DNA of 64,000 nt from Listronotus oregonensis (Eukaryota > Arthropoda > Insecta > Coleoptera > Curculionidae). Below, in pieces: positions 54,734 through 64,000 of the stretch (position 1 is the first letter of the stretch; every line of letters begins with the position of its first letter). The notes beneath the pieces were generated by a model, which was given only the letters and a program-made list of their open reading frames with translations, was not told the DNA's origin and searched no databases. The stretch is from the NCBI GenBank assembly GCA_019359885.1, contig JAHBCN010000199.1, positions 124,001-188,000 on the forward strand. The letters are read 5' to 3'. The position numbers were made by a program, and so were the translations under genes.

Positions 54734-56804
54734 CTTAACTTTTATCCTCTCTGACTCTCCCTATAGCATTCAACCCTTAAATACCACTGCTGGTATTTTC
54801 TTTCACCAGTTAGGAATAACTAAAGTGGCTCATGACCAGTTTACTTTACTTTCTTTTATTAATATTAGCACTTACGAATTTAAATTAAAAATGACAGCAA
54901 AAACTTTTGAATTTTCTGCCCCTTTATGTCAAACCTTCAAAAAGAAAAATAATGGTTCTATTAAAAATATTGAATTTGTTTGCAAAGAAACTTTGAGTCT
55001 ATTAGAAAATAATCTTAAAACTATTAACGAAAAATTCGATTCTATTTGCCATTTAACTGGCCATATTCAAGACAACTCTCGGTCTAAAAGAGGATTATTT
55101 GACGGGATCTCTTACGCAACAAAATGGCTTTTTGGCATTCCGGACGCGGAAGATGCTAAATATTATAATGAAGCCATTCAAACTTTAATTGAACAAAACG
55201 AAGATATGCACCTCATAATGAAAAAACAAGTACATGTAATTAGTGACGCTATTACGGATCATAATAAGACCGTTCTAGCCCTTGTACATAATCAAGAAAA
55301 ATTAAATTCTAATATTGAAAAATTTAATCGATTTGCTAACAAAGCAAATAAAAGAATTAATGCCTTAACTTATGCACAAACAATGACCTCTCATCTTAAT
55401 TTATTGAGTCAATTAACCACCGAGTTAAACGAAGAATTCGATATAATCATAAATGCTATTTTATTTTCTAAACAAGGGATTTTGCACCCCTCTGTAATAA
55501 CTCCTCGTCATTTAAGACAAGAATTGCTTAAGGTTCATATAAATTCAAATCTCGAATTTCCTTATAGCTTAGATAGTATAGACAATGCTTATAAATATTT
55601 AGAAATATGTTCTCTAAACGTTCTCTACTCTAATAATCTCTTAATCTATGCAATCAAAATCCCTTTGGTATCCCAAGACGTCTTCGAAACTTATAATCTT
55701 ATTCCTATTCCTGCTCCAACCACAAAAAACAACATCTATTCCTTTATAAATCCCTCTACTCCCTACCTATTATTAAGTGCTACCAGAACACTATACTCAG
55801 AACTTAAAGACCTGTCAGAATGCAAAAGAAGTCCACCATCCGAGTACATCTGCCCTAATACCATCACACATCGAGTTAACGAAAGACCTACTTGCGAAAC
55901 TCAACTGAAACTATCTAACAGTAAAACTATTCCTGTAAAATGTGAAACAAGGACTATTAAATCTGAAATGGAGATATGGCATCCTTTAGGACCAAACCAA
56001 TGGCTATTCATCATGTCTCATCCTGTAGTTGGTAGTATCACTTGCGAATCCACAGACTACAAAACCATGGACGTCTCTCTAGAGAAAACTGGTATTTTAA
56101 CTTTACAACCCAAATGTAAATGTTACACATTAAGCAGTCTTCTGATTTCAACATCTAATTTGACGGCTAGTTACACAAATTACATTCCTCAAGTTGACAT
56201 CACTACTGACGAGTGCTGCGTCGACCAACAAGAACTCCTAGTCGACGAGAATATGGAACCAATAAAACTTACCAACCTCAATTTAAATGATTTACGCCAT
56301 GCTCAGGACCAATTAGAACGATTCGATAAGGAACTCCAAAACAGAATTAATCAACCTATATTTTCGTACAAATCAAAATGGTACAATACCTTCTTTGGTG
56401 TGATTACTGCCCTAATCATCTTACTCGGAATCCTATGGTGTTGCTGCCGTAAATGCAGATGGCCACTCTTCCGCTGGCTGAAAAGATTATTCTGTCCAAA
56501 TGGTTGCAGTTCTCTGGTTTGCATTAACAGCCACAATAATGTGAATCATGGTAGTATTGGCAAAACGTCTCGTGAACCTATTATCATGAGCGAAATACGA
56601 AGCGTCGACTCTCTTCTACGGAATCCCGCCTCAACAAATTCACCACAGGGTACGTATTTGGCAACTCGACCAAGAATGCCAACCCCCAAGGCAACATTCT
56701 ATGAAGAAGATCACGAGTATGAAGAACCTATCTTCCCTCCAAAACCAAGGGCTATTCATACAATGCGAAGACAGAAATCATTCGAGAGAACTTTGGAAAT
56801 GTAA
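54702..56804 (+). CDS. env: Env glycoprotein (errantivirus/baculovirus F-like)
   Basis: 700 residues in a third frame, overlapping pol's end; expected to be made from a spliced mRNA. Hydrophobic signal peptide at about 1-17, a furin-type RSKR at 127-130 followed by a Gly/hydrophobic fusion-peptide-like stretch, a helical middle, Cys-rich ectodomain, one transmembrane segment (about 563-585) followed by a CCC-rich juxtamembrane and a tail of about 110 residues. This layout is that of insect errantivirus Env proteins, which resemble baculovirus F proteins. The frame is open. Whether it works cannot be judged here. Confidence 0.9.
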   Translation: MIKITALIIINLTFILSDSPYSIQPLNTTAGIFFHQLGITKVAHDQFTLLSFINISTYEFKLKMTAKTFEFSAPLCQTFKKKNNGSIKNIEFVCKETLSLLENNLKTINEKFDSICHLTGHIQDNSRSKRGLFDGISYATKWLFGIPDAEDAKYYNEAIQTLIEQNEDMHLIMKKQVHVISDAITDHNKTVLALVHNQEKLNSNIEKFNRFANKANKRINALTYAQTMTSHLNLLSQLTTELNEEFDIIINAILFSKQGILHPSVITPRHLRQELLKVHINSNLEFPYSLDSIDNAYKYLEICSLNVLYSNNLLIYAIKIPLVSQDVFETYNLIPIPAPTTKNNIYSFINPSTPYLLLSATRTLYSELKDLSECKRSPPSEYICPNTITHRVNERPTCETQLKLSNSKTIPVKCETRTIKSEMEIWHPLGPNQWLFIMSHPVVGSITCESTDYKTMDVSLEKTGILTLQPKCKCYTLSSLLISTSNLTASYTNYIPQVDITTDECCVDQQELLVDENMEPIKLTNLNLNDLRHAQDQLERFDKELQNRINQPIFSYKSKWYNTFFGVITALIILLGILWCCCRKCRWPLFRWLKRLFCPNGCSSLVCINSHNNVNHGSIGKTSREPIIMSEIRSVDSLLRNPASTNSPQGTYLATRPRMPTPKATFYEEDHEYEEPIFPPKPRAIHTMRRQKSFERTLEM

Positions 56805-57259
56805 AAGCAACTATTCTATTTTACATTTGATCTTATGCACTTTTTGTACTTTATATTTTTTAAAAAGAAATTATTATCGCAATAACTTTACCATACTTAT
56901 AATTTTTGTTAATATTAAAAATGCAATTTCAATTTTATTATATTTTAACCTATTTTAACTACTTTATATTTTTAGTAAATATTGCAATGTCTTAAAACAA
57001 AAAAAAAAATTTTTTTTGATGATAATATTAATGTATGTAATCCCTAATCTAAAATGCATTATTTTAACTTATATATATTTTTTTGAATCCTCCTATAAAC
57101 TTTTACTTTACTTTTAGAAACACTTGCGTATTTCATTTTTTATTTTCTGACCTATAATAACAAAAAATAAAAACAACATAAACAATTTATAATCTTTTAT
57201 TAAAAAGACAAACAACTACAAAAAAAAAATATATATACATATATATGGCGCTAACAACA
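56805..57259 (+). other. Retroelement 3' region, AT-rich noncoding
   Basis: Between env and the antisense ORF. No gene. tttatt at 57197-57202 is an AATAAA on the minus strand, 58 nt beyond the antisense stop. Confidence 0.55.
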
Positions 57260-57538
57260 CTACAAATATGCTTCATAAAAGTCCATCGGCACCACGACGA
57301 AGCACTGGGACCAAGGATCCCACAGCTTTACTATTAGGATCATCAACGGTGCACAATAGTCGCACCTGCCACAGAACCTCGGTGACGGATCTGCCCCTGG
57401 CTGCGTCCCACTAGCGGACCTTGGAACCCATCCATTTGCGATCTGCCTGAGCTGCAGGGCTGTTAGGGAGGGAAATGTAGTATTCCCCTGATGGCGGCAT
57501 TTAATGCACTCATATACTAATTGGCAATTATGGTTCAT
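57260..57538 (-). CDS. Antisense Cys-rich small ORF inside the retroelement (unknown)
   Basis: 92 residues from the ATG at 57538 (context aaaaATGA); an upstream in-frame ATG at 57610 would give 116. The product has CIKC and CGRCDYC cysteine pairs about 45 residues apart, suggesting a metal-bound small domain, and a hydrophobic C-terminus. The segment is visibly richer in G+C than the rest of the element, which suggests capture from elsewhere. An AATAAA follows at 57202-57197 on its strand. I recognise no family. It may be an accessory gene or a chance ORF in captured DNA. Confidence 0.5.
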   Translation of the reverse strand: MNHNCQLVYECIKCRHQGNTTFPSLTALQLRQIANGWVPRSASGTQPGADPSPRFCGRCDYCAPLMILIVKLWDPWSQCFVVVPMDFYEAYL

Positions 57539-57795
57539 TTTTGTAGTTGTGTTTTCTTTGAATAAAAATAATTTCGACCAAATTTTACTATTTGTATAAA
57601 AATTAATCAAAAGAACTATTATAAAATTAATTACTCTCTTATCGCAAGTGTCAAATGTAATAAAATGCTCTATTTAGATTCAATTTATATTCTTATCACA
57701 TAAGAAATTAAGAATATTGTTTAGTTATTAGATTTAGCAATATTTTGTAGTTTTCGGTGTCTTTCTAAAAATATCGAACCTTTAGTAAGACACCT

Positions 57796-57808
57796 AAAGG
57801 GGGGAGGT
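57796..57808 (+). other. Polypurine tract
   Basis: aaaggggggaggt immediately before the 3' LTR, the usual plus-strand primer site. Confidence 0.8.
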
Positions 57809-57809
57809 T

Positions 57810-58236
57810 TGTTATATCCAACCCCTTACTTATTATAATATATACTTATTTATCATACCTACAATATTATGTGACCATGCTCTACTTTCATATTTCTAAC
57901 TTTTCTTTACTCAAATCCAGCAAAGGCTATGATAACCTTTCAACTTTCTTTGTTTAGTTCTAAGAAGTTCTTATCTAATCAGAATTGAGCAATCATGGAC
58001 ACATGATTTTGTAAAGTACAAGGTTCAAGCCTTGTCCTTATTTTTGGCACTATAAAAACAGGTTTCGCTTTCAGCGAAACACACTCTAGCCTTTATTCTA
58101 GTCTACACACTAGCCTTCGATCTAGTATAATACAATAGTGTATTCATTGTAATAAGTATACCTCAGTGATCTAAATAAACCTAAGTTTTACCAGTTTAAA
58201 GAAGTTTAATTCCAATCACTCCAGAGGTATCCAACA
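57810..58236 (+). repeat. 3' LTR
   Basis: 427 bp, same as the 5' LTR but without an 18-nt piece. TATAAAA at 58051-58057, AATAAA at 58174-58179. Lies 146 bp upstream of the transposase start at 58383. Confidence 0.93.
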
Positions 58237-58382
58237 ATTGCTAAAAATATTGCCCCAGATCAAGTCTGTTATCTGTTAGGTATATGGTATCAAAGATAAA
58301 GTTATTAGTGGCTGTGTTAATGGTTTAAGATTAAGAAGGCATTAATATATAATTATTCGTTAGAAATTCATTATAATTTATC

Positions 58383-60427
58383 ATGGGTAAGTTTTAAAGT
58401 TTTGTTATTTGAGATAGTTAAAATTATTTCAAGTTTCGAATTTTGCAGACATAAATATGGAGTCAGGTAACTCAAGCGAGGGCGATGAATCTTTAGATTC
58501 CCAAAGGGCTAGCAGCAGTAGCCCTAAACCTGCACCATCTAAAAAATTAAAACGAAAAAGTAAGTACCGGATGGAATGGGAAACAGAATTTCAGTGGCTA
58601 AAGGAAGAAAAAATACAAGGGCAATCAAAAGCTTTCTGCAAGGTTTGTAAGAAGTCATTTCTTTTTGGGTATGGAGGACTAGGTGACATAAAAAGGCACG
58701 CGTCTTCTTCAGAGCACAAAAAACACACTGTGAACATACAGCAAAATAAAACGATGGTAGCTTTTCTCTCAAGTTCGCGACAAGATTGTATAATAAGCAG
58801 CGAAGAAGAAAAAGTAATAGCTGCCGAAATAACTAACGTGTTTCATACAGTAAATCATTCTCTCTCATATAATTCATTAAACTGTTTAAGTAATCTCAAT
58901 AATTTATTGTATAATGATTCTAAAATTGCTAAAAAAATTCGTTTAGGACGAACCAAGGCTAGCTCTATAGCCTTTAATGTATTAGGTCCCCTCTCAATAG
59001 AGTCCGATTTAAAAATACTCCAAGAAAATATATATTTTAGTATTTCCACGGATGCATCTAACCATGGAAGCCAGAAATTATTTCCTATTCTTGTACGATT
59101 TTATACTCCGGTTTTAGGTATAAAGTTGTGTCTTCTTGACTTTTTTGATGACGCAGACGAGACTGCAAATGCTGTGTTTTTAAATTTAAAGCGTAAGATT
59201 GAGGCAATTGGTCTTAATTTAAAATACATTTCCAGCTTTTCGGCCGATAATGCAAGTGTAAACTTTGGGCGTCATCATTCAATATACCGCTTGTTGCATC
59301 ACGAAAATTCTAACATATTGGCTACAGGCTGTCCTGCACATATGATTAATAACTCGGTAAAATTCGGTTTAGAAAAATGCAAATTTGACGTAGAAACTTT
59401 AGTTTTAAAAGTTTATAGTCACTTCTCCTCTCATGCAAAACGTGTAAAAGAGCTCAAAGAATTTTTTGATTTTGTTGATTTGGAATATAAATCTGTTCTT
59501 AGACACGTGCCTACTAGGTGGCTTTCACTATACCCTGCGGTTGAAAGGTTGGTCAAGGTTTTTCCGGCTCTTAAAAGCTATTTTCTTTCGCTTAATGAAG
59601 AACTACCAGTAGCTCTTAAAAATTTTTTTCAAGACGAATCTGAGAGCAACACAACTAAAATAACTGAATGCTATCTTAGTTTCTTTCACAATATTTTAAA
59701 ATTATTTTACGAAGCAGTACAAAAACTTGAGGCAAAAAATATTGTTTGTTTTGAGGTTTTTAAAATATTAAAAGATCTAAGAAGTAAACTAGAACAAAGA
59801 CTTGAAGATGGATTTTTAGGATTTTTGTGTTCTAATAATTTAAAAACACTTCCGAGCTCTATTCAAATGGATATAAAATTAACATGTAAAAAATTTTATA
59901 CTGATGTTCTCTATTATATTAATGCCAAGTTTGACTTTTCAACAAACAATCATTTAGCAAAACTTAATATTTTATCTTTAGAAAAACCATTTACTTTTGA
60001 CGAGCTATCAGAGATTGTAACGAGTCTAGGTTTAGACTCTAATTTAGACATGGACGTTTTATATGAGGAATATTGTGAAATCTCAAAAGCTGTTTCTGAA
60101 GCTGCAACGTGTAGCGACAAATCTACTATTGAAAAATGGAGTTTGATATTTAATTCAAATCCTACAAGATTACGAAACATATTAAAAATCATGCAGTTTG
60201 TTTTCTCGATTTTCGCATCTAATGCTGATGCAGAACGAGTTTTTTCTTTATGTGATGCAGCTTGGACCAATGAACGAAATCGCCTAACTGTAGACCATAT
60301 TAAATCTGAGCTTCAAATCAAAGTCAACTATACTCAAAATTGTCAAGAATTTTATAATTATGCGTTAAAAAATAGACCACTCCTTCAAGCTGCCAAGTCC
60401 GAAAAAAAATATACTTTTAAGCCATGA
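58383..60427 (+). CDS. hAT-family transposase (BED finger), two exons
   Basis: Exon 1 58383-58386 (ATGG), intron 58387-58448 (gtaagt...ttttgcag), exon 2 58449-60427; joined it reads MDINMESGNSS, 660 residues. Without the intron the ATG at 58457 gives 656. In the 656 numbering: a BED-type finger C61/C64 with H81/H87, the DDE set D199, D264 and E593, CPAH at 292-295, RW at 354-355, and the C-terminal dimerisation region (ADAERVFSL...NERNRL). Frame fully open, so it may be active or domesticated. A right hAT end lies at 60820; the left end was not found. Confidence 0.9.
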
Positions 60428-60721
60428 GAAAGTACAATTTTATACCTATGCCAAATACTAAACCAAAGTTTTCTCTATTTTTGTTCCTAAATGACATTAT
60501 ATTATATTTATACTTATAGTAGTACATATTTTAATATTTAGTTTGTTGTTACTTATTATTAATAGGTATAGTGATATACCTAATTTGTTTAGTTGCTAGT
60601 AAATATTTAGTAGAAATATTAAAAATTAGGTTTTCATTACTTATTTCTGAAAAATTTTATTATTTTACTTATTAAAAATATAACATAAGTTTGTTTTATT
60701 CAAAATCGAATAATTTTTTTT

Positions 60722-60820
60722 AGTTTTATAATGTGTCCTTTTTTTACTCTGTGTCCTGGATTTTTTCCATATTTTTCCCGATCCGTTCTGGATTTCAGAA
60801 ATTTATAGTTGGCAACCCTA
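60722..60820 (+). mobile_element. Right end of the hAT element
   Basis: Reads inward from 60820 as tagggttgccaactataaat, then tccagaacggatcgggaaaa, typical of hAT ends. The expected partner left of 58383 is missing; the LTR element stands there. Confidence 0.65.
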
Positions 60821-60955
60821 TCAAATATCCCTTTTTTCCCTTTACTTTTGTTTGTGAAGGCGAGGAGCGAGGTGATTTTTTGTAGTGATTTTAATTTTGT
60901 ATTTGTATTTTTGAATTCTGTGTAGAAGTAATAATTAACTTTTGCGAGATTAAAG

Positions 60956-61757
60956 ATGGAAGAAGGTACATAAAATAAAAAAGGATACTAGATACCTATA
61001 CAATTAAAATTTTAATATTTTAGGTCTGAACGAGTTTTTGGTCTTTACAAGTCCATCTGCTCTTTCACCAGAATCCACCCTAACAGTTCAACACGTTCAA
61101 CAAATTGTAAGTTGGACACCCAACCAAAGTAGACTTTTAATAGATCTTTATAAAAAGTATAAACCCAAAGTAGGGACTTATGAAATTAAAACCTTAAAAA
61201 AACTTTGGGAAATTTTGTCCCAAGAACTTAACAAAATTCTCAATACAAATTTAAGTCCCTCTCATTGTGAAAATAGATGGAGAGTATTGGAAAGGGCTTA
61301 TAAAAAATATATCGATAACCAGGGTAAAACGGGACAAAGTAAAAAGTATTTCGAATATGCTGAAGAAATGGATGAGATTTTTAAAGGAAAGAAAAACATT
61401 ACCCCAGTTGTTGTATTATCTAATGACTCAATTGAGGTTGTTCCAAATGATAACCAATTTAGAGAAGAGGAGACAGACGACACCCTTAAAGAAATAAGTA
61501 CTCCGTCAACATCACATCAAATTAAAAAAAATTTGAAAAGAAAACGCACTCCAATTGTAACTCGAAATATAACTTTGGATGCAATGAGAAGAGATAGAAG
61601 GGACTATCAGGAGGAGAGGTTAAAATTGGAAAAAGAAAGGCTTGAAATTGAAAAAGAAAAATTAAAGGCCATGCAGGAAAGGAACCTATTAATTAAAGAA
61701 AGAAATGAACTTCTTAAAGAAAGAAAATGTACAGATTGTTTGAAAAATTTTGGGTAA
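60956..61757 (+). CDS. Myb/SANT-like DNA-binding protein
   Basis: Exon 1 60956-60965 (ATG GAA GAA G), intron 60966-61023, exon 2 61024-61757; 247 residues starting MEEGLNEFLVF. A trihelix/Myb-SANT-like domain at about 34-125 (SWTPNQSRLLIDLYKKYKP, LWEILSQELN, ENRWRVLERAYKKY) is followed by an acidic linker and a basic, heptad-like coiled coil (about 190-238, EERLKLEKERLEIEKEKL). The N-terminal exon was chosen because its acceptor and phase fit. Likely a nuclear DNA-binding protein of insect expanded type; such proteins also occur in Harbinger transposons. Confidence 0.8.
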
Positions 61758-63210
61758 GTAGGTTTATTTTATTCGTGGTTCTACATAAAAAATATTTTGA
61801 AGCTTTTAAGATAATGCTTTCATGTGTCATAATTCTTTGATTTTGAATGCTTAATTTCTTATTTGTAACTTGCAGTGTACTTTTTTTTAATAAAGGTGAA
61901 AATTTCATTATAATTTTTTAAAGCAAGTACATAACAACATTTATTGAAATGAAATAATTGTATTTAGGTTTGTGTTTTAAATGTAGCACTAGGGGACATA
62001 TAAATTTTTTTCAAAGGCTTTTTAAGTAGTTAAGCACAATAAGATCTAACAAAATTATATTGACTAAATATATTTTTTTTATCTTGGTGTCTCATTGGTG
62101 AAAAAAAAATTATTTTGCTTTTCTCCAATTAAAAAAAAAGATATATATTTATCTTAAATTCTAAATAAATCTAATTTTTTTAGTAAATTGTGAAGGGAAA
62201 GTCTACCCTTGCGACAATATAACTAAAAACATACAAATATTTTATTATTTCTTTAAATCAATTATTAACCTAATGAAAATATAAAAAATGTAAAATATTT
62301 TTAGGTGGGTGTCCTTTGTTAATAAAAAAGAAGAAAATATTAAAAGAAATAAAATTTTAATTTACTTACAAATATGAAGGGACACCCCAGGGTATATCCA
62401 TATTTGTTAAAAAATAATTAATTCTAAAGAAAATTTACTTAGAAATAGAGATAACTCTTATTATTTTAATGAGAAGAAATTACTAATAAAATGATAATCT
62501 TAGTGTCTCTTTAACAAAACTTTTTGACATTTACATTTTATTTTATTGATTAAAGGTATACATATACCTATAAAAATTAAACCTATTTTTAGCCACGTAA
62601 GAAATGAAATAATAAAAAAATATTTTACATTTTTTATATTTCCATTAGGTTCATTTATTTAAAGAAATAATAAAATATTTGTATGTTTTTAGTTATATTG
62701 TCGCAAGTGTAGACTTTCCCTTCAAAATTGACTGAAAAATTTAGATTTGTTTAAAATTTAAAATAAATATATATCTTTTTTTATTCTGGAGAAAACCCAA
62801 ATATTTTTTTTTACTAAAATAATCCCAGAAAAATAAAATATTTTTTTAACATTGGTGTCTTATTGTTAACAATTTATGCAGTTTGTTCCAAGCAACATAA
62901 CCATAGTACTGTTTTGCAGAATAAATTTAACTTTATTTTTGATCACAATATTATATGTAAAAAATTTTGTATGTGACATTTATTTAAATAATAAAAAAAA
63001 TAGTTTTGGCCAAATGGAACTTATAGAAAAATAATTGTAATTATTATAAACTACTTTTATTTTTTTAGGTAAAATTTCAAAGAAACCATGTGAAATCAAG
63101 AATGAAAAGTGAATATCAAGATTTTAATGCTGATTATAGGAGAATTCGTTACATGTTGATGTTTTATTCTTTAATATTGTTAATTATTATTTTGGTTTAA
63201 TAAAAAATAT
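61754..63210 (+). other. Likely 3'UTR intron and last exon of the SANT-like gene
   Basis: A consensus donor TTTTGG|gtaagt at 61753/61754 and an acceptor ttttttag at 63068 join to give GGG TAA, the same end as the unspliced reading. Exon 63069-63210 would be 3'UTR with AATAAA at 63200-63205. Confidence 0.45.
62098..62815. repeat. Palindromic repeat in the intron
   Basis: Left arm about 62112-62305 and right arm about 62630-62815 are inverted copies (gcttttctcca; aagatatatat; gacaatataactaaaaacat; ataaaaaatgtaaaatat). Confidence 0.7.
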
Positions 63211-64000
63211 TTGTTTTAACATCTGTATTTATTTTTTTAATAAAAAAATATTTCTCAATAACACAAAAAAAATATTTGTTATTACAGGGTATCCCGAATT
63301 AACAATTGTATATTCTTAGAACTAATTTAATAAAAAAAGAGTTTAGAAATGCATTCAAACGATTAAAGCTGGTTTAGTTGACATCTGAAATGAAGTTTAT
63401 TTATTTAATAATATGTGGAAATTTATAAACAATACAAAAATAAGATTTTTTCTAAATTTCATATTTAAAGTGACACTTTTCAAAATTCATTGTTGTCAAA
63501 TATCTTAGTTTTTATAACGAGTTATGAAAGGTAAATTTTTTCGCAACTGGTGATGAAAAGTAAGATATTTGACTTCAATGAGTTTTGAAAAGTTAAAAAG
63601 AGAATAATGGTTTTTTATATTTTAAACTTAAAGTGAATCATCATATTCAAAATTGGAAAAAATATTTTTTTAAATTTTATTTTTCATAACTTACATATTT
63701 TTGTGGAACTCGCTTTGCTTGTTCCGCAGAAATTTGCTCGTTACGAAAAATAGTGCTTTTGCCAAATGGTAAAAGTTTTCGCAACTGGTGATGAAAAGTA
63801 AATGTTTTTTATATTTTAAACTTGGACTAAAAAGAATCATATCATATTTAAAATTAGAAAAAAATATTGTGTGACAAAATTGTTGCACAAGTAACTATTT
63901 AAATATGGCTTTTAACAAATTAAATTTGTTTTAGAATTTGATTTTCTGCTGTAAAGATATTTTAAGATATATTAACTAAAGACTACTTATGGGACTCTAT
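63211..64000. repeat. AT-rich repeats with inverted and direct copies
   Basis: gcaactggtgatgaaaagta occurs at 63543-63562 and 63781-63800. An inverted pair (cttttcaaaa.tcattg / aatgagttttgaaaag) spans about 63475-63597. ttacagggtatccc at 63283-63296 is a mariner-like end. No gene; the 65-residue minus-strand frame at 63691-63888 has no domain. Confidence 0.5.

Larger units (their letters stand above)
48913..58236 (+). mobile_element. Env-bearing Ty3/gypsy (errantivirus-like) LTR retroelement, near-intact
   Basis: 9.3-kb element: 5' LTR 48913-49357, primer-binding site, gag, pol and env open frames, a 1-kb 3' region with an antisense ORF, polypurine tract and 3' LTR 57810-58236. LTRs are identical apart from an 18-nt stretch missing in the 3' copy, which suggests recent insertion. 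All three main frames are open. The flanks have no target duplication: the LINE on the left does not resume on the right. Confidence 0.93.

Noticed and set aside
60956..61757. SANT-like gene as the partner protein of the neighbouring transposase
   Set aside because: Myb/SANT partners belong to Harbinger elements, while the neighbour is hAT and its right end (60820) closes before this gene.

Overview
The window is AT-rich nuclear DNA of an animal, almost certainly an insect and possibly a beetle. The host genes have introns, the spacers are packed with foldback MITEs and LINE remnants, and one retroelement is an env-bearing Ty3/gypsy (errantivirus-like) element of the insect type. The order (Coleoptera) is an inference from the repeat style, not something shown directly.

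1-24.2 kb (+ strand): the middle and 3' part of a CABIN1 orthologue, a TPR protein of the HIRA histone-H3.3 chaperone complex. Seven coding exons are visible (879-1048, 4524-5155, 7470-7662, 7789-8027, 11703-12305, 12426-15109, 23606-24190). Splice sites and phases agree at every junction. The 11703-12305 exon carries two one-base frame breaks. A possible alternative terminal exon lies at 18773-18829. The 5' exons are upstream of the window. The introns hold foldback elements, two copies of one LINE family, a Penelope-like remnant, a 655-bp hAT-type element with an 8-bp target duplication, and a small MITE.

24.2-33.2 kb: no gene seen. It holds a 2.5-kb palindrome with another palindromic element inserted in one arm, a tRNA-derived SINE, and a mariner-like element with a DUF4817-type remnant.

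33.2-46.5 kb (- strand): the 3' part of a C2H2 zinc-finger gene, five exons and seven fingers, several of them split by introns. Its introns carry a truncated CR1/jockey-group LINE, two hAT-type elements with exact 8-bp target duplications, SINE copies, and an internally deleted R4/Dong-type LINE inserted in a TTA repeat.

46.5-58.2 kb: unassigned sequence, a LINE fragment, then a nearly intact LTR retroelement (48913-58236) with gag, pol and env open. Its LTRs are identical apart from an 18-nt indel. It has a slippery heptamer ahead of pol, and an unusual antisense, GC-rich, cysteine-rich ORF between env and the 3' LTR.

58.2-64 kb: an intact two-exon hAT transposase gene starting 146 bp after the 3' LTR, then a small Myb/SANT-like DNA-binding gene (60956-61757, with a likely 3'UTR exon), then palindromic AT-rich repeats. 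The host genes work independently (chromatin assembly; DNA binding). Most of the remaining sequence is mobile DNA.
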